A stretch of DNA of 64,000 nt, taken from NCBI GenBank assembly GCA_013398015.1, contig VZRR01007849.1, forward strand, positions 372,001 through 436,000, given 5' to 3'. The notes beneath the pieces are model-generated. The model saw nothing but the letters and a program-made list of their open reading frames with translations. It was not told where the DNA came from and did no database searches. The translations under genes were made by a program, and so were the position numbers. Positions 35,999 through 50,900 of the stretch are shown in pieces (the first letter of the stretch is position 1; every line of letters begins with the position of its first letter). The DNA is from Oreocharis arfaki. Its lineage: Eukaryota; Chordata; Aves; Passeriformes; Paramythiidae.

Positions 35999-38900
35999 CT
36001 GTCGGAAAGGGGAGATAAATATCTCTGACAGCTGCTTTTAAATAAATACCTGCCCTACCTAGGCTCAGATAGCTATCACTTCAATGAATTCAAGCTCACC
36101 TCTTTCCATGCTAGGGTTCCTACCTCCCCCTGCCCCTCTTGCCAGAAGGCAAGAGCACAATCCCAGACGTGAGGAAAACACCATCTGTTCTGGTGCTCAA
36201 AAGCCCTTCTCCCAGGCTGAACCCTTCCTCAGCTGCTCTGTGTCTCTGCAAGGCCTCCAGACTTGATGAAACCTGTGCTACACAGCAGCAAGGCTTCACT
36301 GCAGTAGCACAATGTGCTCACACAGCTTTCCAGCCCCATGTTTCCCCCCCTCCATCTCTGAACCCTTTGCTTTGTCATTGGTGGAGAGGTTAGACTTTCC
36401 TCTAATGCTCTTTCTTTTCAAAATAGCTTCCAAAAGATTATAGGAAGAAGAACTTTATGACAGGAAAGCACTTCCCATATGCAGCTTCTACCACTTGCTG
36501 GACTCATCTTTACCACAATTTTGCTGTGTTTAAGCATAGGGAGGTTGCTGGCCTTCATCAGCAAGGTGCTGGAATACATCAGTTGAATTGGTCAGACTAA
36601 TGAGACTAATTTTTACTGTGGATATCCACTGGTGATGCTCTTTTAATCAGTTTACCAGAGGCAGAAAACAGATGGCAAGGAAGAAGACACTAAGTACAAT
36701 CCAATAGACTAGAGGAAATTAGTCAATCTTACTACTAACTTCTGTAATATCATATACACACTGATTGTAAACAAACAAAAAACCCCACACAATAACATTA
36801 CAAGAAAACCTACATGAGCTGTGTCCTCTACCTTTCCCCAAAGGTCATTAGTTTATTTACAACCCAAAGCTGACCCAATCAAACTGGTTGTGCAATGGAA
36901 AATAATGAACGTCTCAAAGAATATTTAACTTCACAGTGATTCAGGTAGCTAAATATACCACTTATCTTTACATCGAAGCAAGGACAACTTGAACAATAGG
37001 TTGTCCTGTTGACCCAAGATTATATGAAATTTAAAGTGCTCTGTCTGTAGATATGTCAGGCTGATGTGATCAGACACAGCTCAGACAGAATCTAGGACGA
37101 GTGGTAGAGAGAACATTTGTGGGAGATCCGTAAGCCACAAAGAAATACTAAAAATGTTTTCAGCTTTCTGGGTGAGAAGTACCATTGCTCAGTAGTTGCT
37201 TTAACTAATGGTGTAACCTATTTCCTATTCTTCCTCATTTACTAATGTTTATCTGCAAAGTCTGCTTAAAGGAATGCAGCATCTTTGTTGTAATACCTCA
37301 CATGAATGTAAACCAAATTTTGAGTCAGACGAAGTTGAAGTCGTGGCTTAACAGCTTGAAGACCAGTCTAAGGAATCAAGCAGATTGCTGTTACATGTGC
37401 CACAGGGCTGACTGAGAGACAGCATGGGTTTTCAGATGGATTTGTAATAGATTGAAAAAGTAATTAATTTTTTTTTTCTTTGTGTTGTAGTAGCATGTGA
37501 ATCATGTGAAATATCTCATTTTCTGTTATGACTAGAAGTGGATCTGTTTGAAATGTGGTCATGTAAAGATTTTGAAGCTAGGTTTAAAGGTTCCTTCACC
37601 TGGTGGAATGCGTATTTCCTGAAAAAACACTATGCATCACATAAATTACATCATTTAGGATTTACGAGAACTGAAAAGGCTATAGAAAATGTAATAAGGG
37701 CCTACACGTTCCCTCTTATCTGTTGAAACTCTAAGTAGTATTTCTTCCACATCTGCAACATTAACTGTGCTTAGCATCAGACATATTACATATTTGGACC
37801 CAGAATTCTGTCTTTATTTGTGGCAATGGAATAAAGACGTGAAGTTTGACCACTATACTGTTTTTTCCACAGGGTATGGAAGCATGGAAAAACCAAAAAC
37901 TACGTAATGTTTTCAAAATCTGAATGAGCCAAACTCACTTAGATCTGACCATTCGGTATTGTTACTTAATCCAGAGTGATTAATCCAGCTGCAGTGCTGA
38001 AATGTTTATTTGCTTGGCAAATAACAGGGTTTCTCATGCAAGCGCTGGGTTCCTCTCAATGGCGAAAGCAGAGTGCTGGCAGAAATTGCCGTTGCTAAGC
38101 ACAACAGATCAAAGAGGGGATAGTAGCTAAACTTACAGCAGCCAGCTGAGTCTGAACTGCCACAGCCATGGGATCTCACACTTAGTGCTGGCAAATCAAG
38201 AACGGTGCTGCACCCAGCACAGGTATCTAAGCAAACCATAGAGAACTTGGGACAGTGACAGAATAGGAGGATCCTCTGAGCTGTGAAAGTCTCTGCTGTG
38301 CATCTGAGAGCTACCTAAAAGAAAGCACGCAACCTCTCTTGTCTGTGCAATGGCCAGCTTGGATAATTCAATCTGAGACTGGAAAATGCCACATTTGAGA
38401 TTCCAGACTTGTTCCTGCCAGTGTGAGAATGTCCCAGAGTATGTGGCTTCCCCCTTTCAGGTGTGACTGGGAGCCATTTGCATCATCAGCACAAATCCTC
38501 TGTAAACTCTTGCTCATGGTGGGGATAGCCTCACCATGTGTCCTAGTACACATGGTACATCAGCCACCCTCTTCCAGCCTGACTGCTTCAGCACCTACCG
38601 AGAGGCCGACATTTGTGTCTCTCCCTTGCTTGTGCAAGTAAGGGCAGGACTTTGCTTAGCTACTGGCATCGTGTGCATCAGAGACATAAGTGTTTCTTTA
38701 ATAGCATTCCTCAGTAGAAGGGACAGATAAACCTGTTCAGCCAGAACAAGAAACAAACTCCCAAACTTGGCCAAAATGCACAATTCAGATGAAAGTTTGA
38801 TCTCACAGGTTCAGAAGAGAGGAGCAAACTGACCTCCCAGAAGAAACCCTGTTGTTGCTGAAAAGCTAGAGGAACTATGAATGGTGTTAACCCCTTGGTT

Positions 38901-41900
38901 GTGCCCTACATGCTCTCTGCTGGGAGGCAGTCAGTTAACTGTGTCATGCTGTGATCAGTTCAAAGAGAGCATCAGCCAGGGAGAATCACCACACCGGGCT
39001 TCCTAAGGTTCAGGCAAAACAACTCGAGTCCCTAGTACTCCCCTTAAGGAGTCCATTACACTAATGAAGCACTGCAGGAACCTGCAGTCCAGCTCCTATG
39101 GATTTCATCAGGTTTAAGATAATAACCCAGCTTATAGCTATCCTTCATGTAAATCATTCCTATTGTTGAACAAGCAAAACCTCCTCTCTTTATTTTTGCT
39201 TCCAGCTGTCCTCAGAAGGACACAATCATCCAAGCAAAGTGTGACCCCGTATTTGTTATGTGCCTGCACTGCAGACAAAGCCTGCTCAAGCAGAAACAGG
39301 GCTCTCAAAGCTTGAACAGGAACAGTTTTCCTGACTCCCAGCTCAGCAAGGTGGTCCATGGTAAAAAACTGGAGACTCACCTGGCAATCCTCCCACATAT
39401 GTCTTCGTTGACTGCAAAGAGCTCTCCAAGATGGACAGACTGTCCTCCAACTCAGAGATGCTTAGCTCACTCTGTCCTGCTACCCCATCTACCCTCAGGG
39501 ATAAGAGATCTTTCTTGAGGACGACATCTATAGAGTGTTCCTTCTTATCACAGAGATTTATTGCCAGTCTGGACACAACTGTGTTCTCCAAGGCCACGAT
39601 GATAAACTGAACAGCAGGTGAAAGAAAGAAAAACAGGTAGTGAGCAGAAAAATACCTAGCCACACTTACTAGTACCAGGATGACACCAATGTGGCGTATA
39701 TTACAAATATTTTGCAGAGCCTCCAGAGAATTAGGCTTATTACTATTGCTGATTGTATTCTGAGCTCATTTGCATAGATGAAAAACCAATGACTCAGTGG
39801 GACTAATTCTTGAAACCATGTTTCCTCAGAGAGAGTTCTTAGTGGGTCTTGCAGAAGTCATTATATTTCACTGGAACCAAACTGACTGGAGCTGCTGAAA
39901 AGTTGGCTCATGGGATTTAGTGAAATCCTTCCTGGTTTACCCTTGTGGAATGCTAGAATCTAGCCATCTATTATGAATGCCATTAAATAGTAGCTTCAAC
40001 ACGCTATGATAACTGGCCTTTCCCAGCACCTTTCCTACACCTAAAGCCTGTCTCTTGGCTACTTCGGGACAGTTACTGATAAGCGAAAATGGAAATCCCT
40101 GGTTTATGGCACTAAACAGCTTCTGTGCCAAAAAAAAAAAGTATGCCTGCATTCAAGAGAGCAGTTCTATCTTTTACCTAGGCCACATTTGCAAAGAGCT
40201 CCCTGTTAGCATCTGACACACACCTGTAAGAGGCAGAACTTTGGTGTCAGGCAAGTACGGTTTTTTCAGACCATCCCCTGAACAGGTGGGACAAACAAGG
40301 AGGCAGGCAGCAAACCTGATAATTGCTTTTGAAAATGACTTCCAGTTACCAGGAAACAGCAAGGAAACTTCTCTACAAAAATACTTGTACCTGTTGTTTC
40401 AGTTTCTTTGTGGAATGATAGTCAATCAGAGACAGTGATAGAGGGACAGATGCTTCTTCTGTAACTAGGGCAAACAGCACACCAGTATCTGTTGCTGGTT
40501 GAATTACAGCATTTACTTCAATTTCCCAGTTTGTCTTGGTTTCATTTCCAGAAGAAGGTTGCACTGCAGAAAAAGAAATGCATAGGACAATGTGTCAAAT
40601 GCATTCAGTTTCTGTTCAATTTCTCCCTGGAGAAGAGCATAGGCAGATGAGCATCTGGAGGCACTGCCACCTTTCTTTTATTCAAAAAAGTTATCATTCC
40701 AAAGCATCTGAACAAAAAATCAGACAAGAAAATGGCACCAGTTTCCTCTTGTTACCTTATGCATTCTGCTGCTTTTCAGAATGCCAAAGGTTAACATTAA
40801 GCTTTTTTTATCACAAAGAGTTAGTCAAATTCCCATGGCTGCCAATCTGACACATTCAAAGAACTGCTGCAAGATAGGACAATCAAAAATCAATTTTTGA
40901 ACTGATCTGCTCAAAGATCATTGAGAAATCAAAGTTGAAATTTGACATGCAGGAAACATTTCTACAAAAGCCTGTATCAAACTCAAAAATTATATAAGCA
41001 TACTACACTCATCACCTACTCAAACTCTTCCTGATCACCAGCCTCTCAGAAGTGTGGCATGTTTTATTTCACCTGTTGAACCCTGAATTAAGCTTTCTGG
41101 TATATTCTCACTGTCTCAGTGCCCTTGTAATTTAAAAGGTAGTGCGGGCTGCAAAGAAAGATCTCAATCCTGCTCCTGCAACCTCCCTTCACAGGAATAT
41201 TAGCTTTACTAGTTCACCACATCTTGAAGAATAAGTGTTTGAAAAAACCACAAAGTTGCTGAGGCCTTATCTCAGCTGAGTGCTGTCATCTGCACTTCAC
41301 CTGCACTTTAAATGTTGCCTTGTCTTTACTTTTCAACTTCTGAATCTATGTGCTAAGTAATACAGCAGACACCTGGTACTCCCTAATTTACAATGGCACA
41401 GCAGAAAAATCTATATAACCCTGAAGAGATGGCTCCTGAAGAGCAGGACTTACACACCACACTGAAATAGATTGTCAGCATTTGTGTGGGTTCAGAAATA
41501 CTGATAGTTGGTACAACAGATAAGCAAACACAATAATCTAGAACAATAAAAGGCGCCTTTCTGAGTGCTTCATTAGGATGGACAAGTTTGTTTTGAAACT
41601 TGTTATTACTGTATGCCAATTTCATTGGTTTCTATCAGAGATATGCTTAGTTCATTTGTCCCACATGCAAGTAATGGCATACCATGATTAAAAGTGAATC
41701 CAGGACAACACACAATATTAATTTTTCTGTCTATCATAAACTCAAGATACAGCAGTACGGCTTGCAGGTCTCCCAACGGAGCAGAAAGCAATGGTAAAGA
41801 CTGGAAGCAGAAGCACCTAAGCTGCTGACAGAGAAATGTAAAGCCTCTAAGGCTGAGGATGAGCTGGAGCCAGTCTGGGTGTGAAATGTATTACTGGACC

Positions 41901-44900
41901 TACACAGAAAGAGCCTAATCCATGCTGGGCATATTTTCACTGGCTCGAACTATCATATATAGGCCTTCCTTCACTATGAACCACACGTTTAGTCTTTTCT
42001 GCATCAACCAACAGTGAGTCTGGCATACATTTAAGTTTTATACAGTTTATTAACCAGGTATGGTTAACGGCAGGACAACAGGTCAGAAATAAAAAACCCA
42101 GCCTACTTACTGTAAGTAAGATTAAACACAGCAAAACCTTGGCCAGGATAGAAAGACCCTCGTCCTGCTATGGCAAAGCACTGCATCTTTTCATTCATCT
42201 TTATGGTCTCTTGGATAGAAGTGTCCTCCCCATTCAGCCAGTTCCATGCCCGCATGCAGCCATCCAGCCGAGGGTTTATCTAGGAAGATAAAGCAGTATC
42301 TCATGCCTCAAACTATTGTTCAGTGAAGAAGAATTGTGTGCAAAGGAATACTGAGGTATATTACGGCACTAAACAGTAGAAATAATTTTGACGTGTTATG
42401 TACAGGCAAACCAATAGGCAGCAACCCCAATCCTGCAACCCCAAGCAAGTGAGTGGTCAGTATCCCCCAAGAAAGTCCCCATAGCTCAGTTTGTCTCCAC
42501 AGGACAGAAGGGCACTAGCTAATGCAGGTGTTGATTTGGTTGTACTGATTCTGTAAGTTCCTCTCTGTGTTGCCCATCATTAGTACAACTTATTTCTAAA
42601 GCTCTGTAGCCAAAGCTCCATAATTCTGTATTGCAAATGCTGGAGGCTAACTGGAGGTTGAAAATCCCAATCCTTTTTGTCATTGCAAACAGCCTGTGTG
42701 ACACACAAGACAGACATTGGACCTGATCATGGTATAAATTTTTGGTTTCTGGCTCAAGCAGGGGCACCTGCACCACAAGAGTGGCACACCACTCTGTATA
42801 CACCTTTTTCCTTCCAGCTTCTAGTTAGGCCATCTTGTACCAAACGTCAGCATTAAAATGTGAGTCAGTGTGTAAAGAGCAGGTTCCTTGCAAAGCCTCT
42901 AAATCAGCATCACTACCCCCAATTAGCTGAAGGAGAGAGAGAATTAAGTGTCTGAGCCAGGATAACAACCTGAGGAGTTTCTGGCTCTCAATCCTAGATT
43001 CTGAGTACACCCTGAGCTTACTGTTTCCTACATGCAGTGGCCCTGAATGACTTCTTGTGAGGCACAGGATCTGTGAGGCTCAGCTGCTGCACTCACAGTC
43101 ACAGAGCCACAAGCTTGTCACCTCATTTAGAAATAAAGAGATGCAAATTTGGGTTTCAAGGTGCCAACTCTGCTTATGGTGGACATTCAAACCAGCCTGA
43201 GCAGCAGCTATTTCAGAAACACAGCAATTATCCAATCTCACCCAAGGAGTGCCTTAACTTTTATTCATATGCTGTATCTACTTCAATTAGGAGGAAATAA
43301 AGAAAAATAAGCTTCTGATTTTCCTTGGATCTCACTAAACTGAAACAGCAAACACAATCAGCAAATTGTGATATACGTGAAGCACAAACTTTGGTCGCAA
43401 CACGAAGAGTGCCCCTGACATTGGTTCCAGACTTAGCAGGCACAGTGGCACCCTCACACAGCAATGTGCCCACTGACCCTTTCCCCTGGGCCACTCATGC
43501 TCTCCAAGCCAGCATGACCACTGTGATTTTGTCATGTCCTCCAGTTTTGCTGGGTTCTAACTCTGCAGGTGGGATACATCTCAACCAAACTTACCAACCA
43601 AAAAATCTGGAGTCCCAACTTTGCTACTGGCTTAGGGTCCTGCTATAGTCAATGGACAGAACGCTGTATCCAGAAGGTGATAATTCCACCTGTTTCAGGG
43701 CAGGTTGAACTGCTCTCGGGAAGGACCGACATTACCCCAAGAGAAGATGAAACCGAGCTTTTCAGGCATGCAAAGAAACACAAGTGATCATGCTATACTT
43801 ACTGGTAGAATAAGGTCCTTGGTTTTGAAAGGAATGCCTCCTACTGTCAAATTCAGCTGATACACTCCCTTGTGTAGAGTAAACAGGTCCCCTGAGGCAG
43901 CTATTTTCATAACTGCATCCCTGTTGACCTTTATAATCAAATTTCTTTCAAGTTCCTCAACAGAAATCTGAAAAAGTAAAATTCCAAATTGAATAATTCA
44001 GTATGAAAAGAACTTACTATCTGCAGCCTCAGCTACAGGACAGACCCAAGTGTCCCCAAGACAAAGAAATATTTTCAGTTCCCAAACTCTTTGTTTACCT
44101 TTTAAGTTACATTCCACCTTGATATGCAAATCTACTCTAGAAAGCAGTCTGTGGTTACCCTTATTGGTGAAGACAATCCAGCTACTTCAAAACAGCTACA
44201 GAAAAATGTGAGTGGATTAACTACATGACTTTTGTAGGCTGCTTTATCCAAAATGTAAATGCAATAATGTTATTAATGAGAAACTTCCTATTGCAACTGC
44301 GTGTGAAAGGAAATGCTGAAAAGACAAACAAGAGGTCTTCTGTTGGATCAGTGGAAGATGATGCAGAAGCCTCCCAGACCCAGTCTTTGAATACCAACCT
44401 CTGCACAAAGCACAACAGATGATGTAACTTTTGACAGGGTAATAAAAATGTGTAATAGGAAATAACTTTTCTCCCAAAAATGTGTCTGCAAGTTTTCCCT
44501 CCATGTCTCTGAAAAGCTACTTCTAGGAAGATTCTATTACCACTGAAATTCAAAAAAAGTCATAATTTTGATGATGACCAGGCTGCACAAAGAAGCCCTG
44601 TAAAGCTTCTGTGGAGGGAGAGAAGGTGAAGCCCAAAGCTGGTGCACCACACTGCTGAACAGCAGCCGAGATTCTGCTGCCTTGGGACCTGGGTCCTGCT
44701 ACCAACGGGGTGTTCTGTGGCTGTAGCAGAAGACAATCCCAATCTTTCTGTAGAGAAGAAGAAAGCAACACACCTCCACTATCTCATAATCTTCTTCCCA
44801 CTCTATGACAGATACTCCACCTACCCACTCTTCATCCATACAGCTCTGCTCCCTGAGATACCTGGATGCTGCTTCCATTAGTGAGCTGCTGTACAGACCC

Positions 44901-47900
44901 ATTTATCTGTTTCAGGGGGTGTTTAGACATGCCTTTTCTTCTCCCTGATAGCAGGCCAGGTTCTGAGCATCTTTCTCTCTGCATTTTGGCTAGCTGTCCC
45001 AATATTGCTCTTACCAGCCATTCTAAGCTCTTGCTCTGTGGCTGTAACATAAAGGAGGACAGGGTTGAGCAGGTTTATGCCTGGGCACTCCCTCTGGATT
45101 GCAGTCTTCAGTAATGAAGATAAAGTGAATTTGATAGTTGAAAAGATTATTCACAGACTTTCCTCTTCTCATGAACCTTTTTCCTTCTCTTGTGGATTCC
45201 AGTACAATCTGGTTTATATTGCTACAACACTGTTTACACCGGGTGTGTTGCTCTCTGCCATATCCTACAGGACATGAATTTATTTGTCTGCAGCTTGCTT
45301 GTTTAAAGTAGCACCTACACCTCCAGACTGCATTCCATGGAGACACACAAGCCAGTCTCAAACAGGCTTTTTTTGGGTATTGGAAGGCTGTAAACCCCAT
45401 TCAGTGTGTGGGAACACAAGCCCACAGGTCCTGGCACCCACAGCCCAACCGGCTGAGCTACACAGGCTATGCAGCCAAAAACTCACATGGACACATCTGC
45501 TCAGTGTCGTGGTCACTGCTGCCCTAATGCTCCGGGGTATGGAGTGCCACAAGGAGCTGGCACAGACCATCTCCCTGCTCCTGGCACAGACAGTGGGCAG
45601 ACACAGAGCAAATGGGAATGGGGAAAAGCCGGCTGCAGTAGTGCCCATACTGTGCTTCCTCTGTGAAGAAATCCTACTACTTACAGGGCCACTAGAACTC
45701 AGGGCCTTCTAAAACTTTCTTAGATTGTATAGCAAGTAATAACACAGAAATAAAAAAAAAAGATTCTGAGTTCTTAGCAGTATCTGATCTTTAATACAAG
45801 CAAACTCAAATCAGAAAAAACTTCCATAAGAGAAGGGGTTAATCCCTGTGGCAATTCTTAACAGATTCCAGTTTAGGAAATTATATTCTGCCTACTTCAC
45901 AATGCTCTCTGGCTGTTTAAGCTCCTGCTTCTTAGAGTCAAAGCTTAATTGCTGGTGCACCAACATCACCTACAAACCAAAACGGGAAGCATTGCAGTAG
46001 TTAGCATCCTGCTCCAATTCCCTGCTCTTGTGGCAAGGAGAAGCTACTTGCTGCCTGCCACCATGACCCAGGGACATTCAGGAGGACAGTTCTCGTAGCT
46101 AAGGGTACCCATATGGTTAGCCATAAGGGCAGTCAGCTTTGTGTTTTGGATTCATGCCCTGGATAGCTCATAGCACATAGCCAGCCTGCCCACTGTTTGC
46201 TGAAAAGCAAGTAGACAGCACTGAAAAAGGACAGAACTACAGACAGCCACAGGGTTAAAGCCAAATACCAATCTTGTGATTGCTTAACTTTCAGCCCTGA
46301 CATTTAACAGTGCAGGTAAGTTCTTATTTTTGCTAACCAGACTGTGTCCTCAGAGCAGTACTAAACTGAACACTGAAAATAAGACAAAATTATGACTGAT
46401 TTTGGAAATGCAAAACAAACAGAAGGCAAGTGCATTCTCTACTATCATAATTTCATACATGCCACTTCATCCAGCTGGATTACACACAAATAACCACATT
46501 AAAAGTCTTTCCTGAGGCTTGCTTCTTTGTGTTTTCAATGCTGGTTCAATGGTAATTTCAAAATATCTTAGGAGGGATTAACACCAGAAAAAATACCTAG
46601 GTAGAAATACTGGCCTGAAGTTTTGAAAATGCCATCATATTTCCATTGAAGTATGCAACTTTTGCTCAAGAGACGAGAACACTGCTGGTGCTTTTTCATA
46701 TGTTTTGCTTTTAAATACGAATTGTTTTTCCATCTGCTGAAAGTTAAATAGTAAAACTGCTGTTTTCTCACAACCCATATGAAGTTCTCTCCAGTACCCA
46801 AAGTCCTCGGGTTAAGATCTAACCAAAACTAAGGGCTTGATTCTGTGCATACTGAAGTCCAGACTAAAGCTCACAACTTCACTTGAGCCTGGACTGTGAC
46901 CTCTGAAGATTGTTGGGGTTGTGCTTCATAGAAGGTGAGGCTGCAAAGTACACACAAGTCCATGCTTAAAATGAAATGTGTGGCTACATGCTTTACAGTA
47001 GGAGACAGATAAAAAGAAATCCTTAAACAGGATTTCCTGAATTAAAAACCATGCCAGAAAGAGAAAAACAGAGAAATGAGGGAGGGGATAAAATGTAGGA
47101 ACATACTTATAGTTGTATCACTCAACCATATATATTAAATTGCATTTAGAGGTGTGTGACACTAGATGTCAAGCAGAAGAGAGCCAAGTATCTCTAGGGT
47201 GAAAGCAAGAGATAAGAAAACACAGCAGAGAAAGGCGGAATCAATGGCCCCCCAGCAAACCAGGCAAGGTCCCAAGTCTCAGACCTGTCAACCATGAAGT
47301 CAAGAGACTAAAGGCTCCTTCCTCCTGCTGCTGTTCATCCGTGGGTAAATCCTTCTGCTTTGGGGCAGTATCAGCACTGCACTCTTTCCCTTTGGGAGGC
47401 AGTCACCAGAGCTAAGGCCACTGACCTGCTCCAGGCACACATTCCTGTACCAGCACTGCATGATGCTCTCTCCTCCACTCCTGCCATGCTCTCTATGCCT
47501 CTGGTAGCTGCCCAGCCCTGCTCAGCCCACATGCAAGGAGCACCCCTAGCTGCAAGGACACCTCTGCCCCCACCCCATCAGAGTGGGTCCTGCTCACCTG
47601 CCCCACACAGCACTCACAGCTCGGTCTGTACCGTCCCATAAAGCCTTGGGGAAGGATTTCTGGGGGATTTACACAATCTCTCAGAAAATGTGCAGGGTGT
47701 GTTGCTGCAGCAACTCAGCCAGGTGATTTCTTGGTTAGGATGATGCCTGGGGATAAGAGCCCTGACACTGACAGCTGGCAGGAGACCAATTATTCTTGCC
47801 TAAACAAGATACTCACTTTTATCACACTGCATTCTCTCCCTGAAGAAAGAAAATACATTTCAGTTGTGTCCCCTCAAACTAATATGGGGTAGTTTGTAAT

Positions 47901-50900
47901 TACCTCATAATGAGGTCTGGCACTTAACAAGTATGTTAGCTCCTGTGTTAAATGAATTAAGTTGGTAACTGCTGATTTTTATGACTCCCAAGTCACCCCA
48001 GTGGCATCCACTCTGCTTTTCACATCTTCTGTCACCATCCTCTCTTTCCAGGCAATTACAATTGTCATGTTTCAAATGAGCAAAACAGCTCTTACTCTAT
48101 AATTCAGTAAGAGATGGCTTGAAGCTATTCCTACATGTAAAGATACAGCTTGTCACACATTTTATCTACGGCTTCACTGAACCTCTACAGCTCTCCATTT
48201 GGAATCTAAAATTGTTTCAATGACACAAAAGGAGCTGAACCAAACATCACCTTATCTGCTGAAAACAAGACCAAATGTCAGTAGTTGATAGTGAATGTAT
48301 TCAAAGACTTCTTTATTTATTAATTAGAAACAAATCTTTCCTCACCTTTTTTCCCACCTATACATTATTTCTTTAATGTATAATTTTGAGGTTTTATATA
48401 CTAAAAAATGTAAACCAGAAAATGATTCATAGTTACCAGTATCTGCATTTGTCTCCCATGTGAGTTAGCTGAGAACTTCCCACCCACTCCCCAAGAGGCA
48501 CATCAACTTAAAAGTTAAAAAGACTAATTAGGAAAAAATGGAAGGAGAGGAAAAGGCAGAGGTGAGAAAGCATGTATAAATTGCTCATCTAGTGTAGATC
48601 ATACTGCAGGATCTTGTCACAAATGGTGACAACTGTAACGCTCCCAAAATCACCACTCGATGTTCTGTGAGAGTGCCAAGAGGAACACGAATCCTTGCAA
48701 CCCTTACAATCTCATGAGATTGCTGGGATTATGGTATCAGTAAACAGATGCTTTAGGGGTTACAGTGGTAGTGCTGAGTTGACAGTTGGGCTTGATTTTA
48801 GAGGTCTCTTCCAACCTTGATGATTCTACAATTCTAACATAAACCCCAATATCTTTACAGGGGAAACAGTCTGTTTCGTATATAAATGGGCCCGAAGACT
48901 TTATAAAAAGGATACTGTAGCATAAGAGATTTGTCAAGGCCTCAAACAACCTGAGCCCTGTGACTAAACAAATGAACAAATAAACAAAAGCAACTGCACA
49001 CCCCACACACACCAAACACACTTGGAAACTTTCTTAAAAGAAGAGATACAGAGTTCCTTCCCTCTTACTCACTTCCAGCCCTCACCCAGAGGGCATCTTC
49101 TTGAACTGACGTGAAGTCATCTTAGCCCTACTGCATCTCAAAGGCACTGTTGGTGCAAGTGGTTACTCTGGTTGTGCAAATCAGAGATGCAGTCTGTGTT
49201 ACAATGGATATAAAGTAGAATTCAATTTGTTAGGAAAAATATCCCATTCTTGCCTTAGAATGTATAGCATACTGGCATGCATTTAATGGATAGATAGGTT
49301 GGAAAAGCGTTTTCCCAAGAATACACAAGGTCTATCTGCACTAGACGAGCACATCCCAAACAAGCCGAGACGGAGTAAGACCTCAGCAGGGCTCTGGACT
49401 CACCGTTTGCCACATGCCATGGTTGATAAGCGGCCCGGTGCTGGTCACGCGGCCGATTCCGTTGTATTTCAGCTGCAGCTCCAGCCGTCCTTTGCGCAAA
49501 GCCAAGACTATCCATGTGCTGTCTTGATGGCCTCCAGCAAAGAAAAGGATACCTTCAGGATCAAAGGTTCTAAAGTCGAACTCAGCCACAAGTCTGACCG
49601 CACAGGTGCCAAGAAATAAATTAGTTATGCAGAGTTCAAAAACCACAGAGTACTTTCCATACAGATAGCATCAATTCTAGCAGCTATAAAGCTCTGTTAA
49701 AACACACTAGCTTTTAATGCACTCCTGAAAGCCTTAAGATGTGAATACAGCTTTTAAAATATCATCAAGAATAAAGAATACAGTACTATATTTCAGTAAT
49801 TATCCTAACAGCTCTGTGGTTAAGGCTGCCTTTCTCAATTACTGGTTTGGATAATGCTTAACCTTACAGGACTTCATAATCCAAGCAACTAATGATGAAT
49901 GTAGGGTCAATTATTATTGTAACAACTCCCTTGCATGCATCAAAGCCACTCAGAGCATTTGACTGTCATTCTAAATTGTCCTCACCTCGTCAGTTGCTTC
50001 CTTTTGAAGCGCAGCCTGATAACAGGAGTGCCGCTGAACATCCTCCCCAAGTGCAAGGATTTAATACTCCTTCCAACAGCAAAAGGCACACATGGTACGA
50101 TGTTCTATAATTAAAACGTATTTCTGAGTGCTTGTTCTCCTCACACAGCAGAAAGAGAATCAGATAGTGCTGTAAAGTAAAGGTCTGTTCTGCAGTTACA
50201 GCAATGAACGCTGACATACCTCACACGTATTCATGTCTTGGGAAAGTTTCACTCCCCCTCTGCCATCACAATGACAGGTGTAACTCCCTGGTGAGTTGAC
50301 ACAGGTCTGTTCACAGAGCTTTTCTTCACATTCATCTATATCTACACAAAACCAGCAAAGAAGAGAGAAAAAACCTACTGAATTTGTTTAAACATGGACC
50401 ATCTTGGGCTAAAAAAGCATTTTTAGTGCTGTTTTGTAGCACCTTACACTTGAACACACTCAAGTGCTCTGTGGCCTGTACCATATCTTTACAGGAGAGA
50501 AGAGTTAAAATCAGCATCTGCACAAAGACAGGAGCTGTTGACTCCCTTGAAGGCAAGGAGGACCTGCAGAGAGACCTCGACAAATTAGAGGGCTGGGCAA
50601 TCACCAACTGTATGAAACTCAACAAGGTAAAGTGCCGGATTCTGCACCTGGGATGAGGCAACCCTGGATGTACAGACTGGGGAATGAGAGGCTGGAGANN
50701 NNNNNNNNNNNNNNNNNNNNNNNNNNNNNNNNNNNNNNNNNNNNNNNNNNNNNNNNNNNNNNNNNNNNNNNNNNNNNNNNNNNNNNNNNNNNNNNNNNNN
50801 NNNNNNNNNNNNNNNNNNNNNNNNNNNNNNNNNNNNNNNNNNNNNNNNNNNNNNTCTCTTCTCTCTGGTGACCAGTGACAGGATCCAAGGGAACGGCCTA

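Larger units (their letters stand above)
39607..43802 (-). other. Three GAS6 introns in the LG2 half
   Basis: Introns 39607-40390 (784 bp), 40564-42110 (1547 bp) and 42280-43802 (1523 bp) separate the LG exons. They are ordinary AT-rich sequence, with no repeat family recognised. Confidence 0.8.

Noticed and set aside
45284..45712. A 142-codon + strand frame in a GAS6 intron
   Set aside because: It is the longest such frame but has no recognisable domain, lies on the opposite strand to the gene, and overlaps a 96-codon frame on the other strand. It looks like chance in GC-richer sequence.
50619..50888. Frames crossing the N run
   Set aside because: They are translated through undefined bases and have no meaning.
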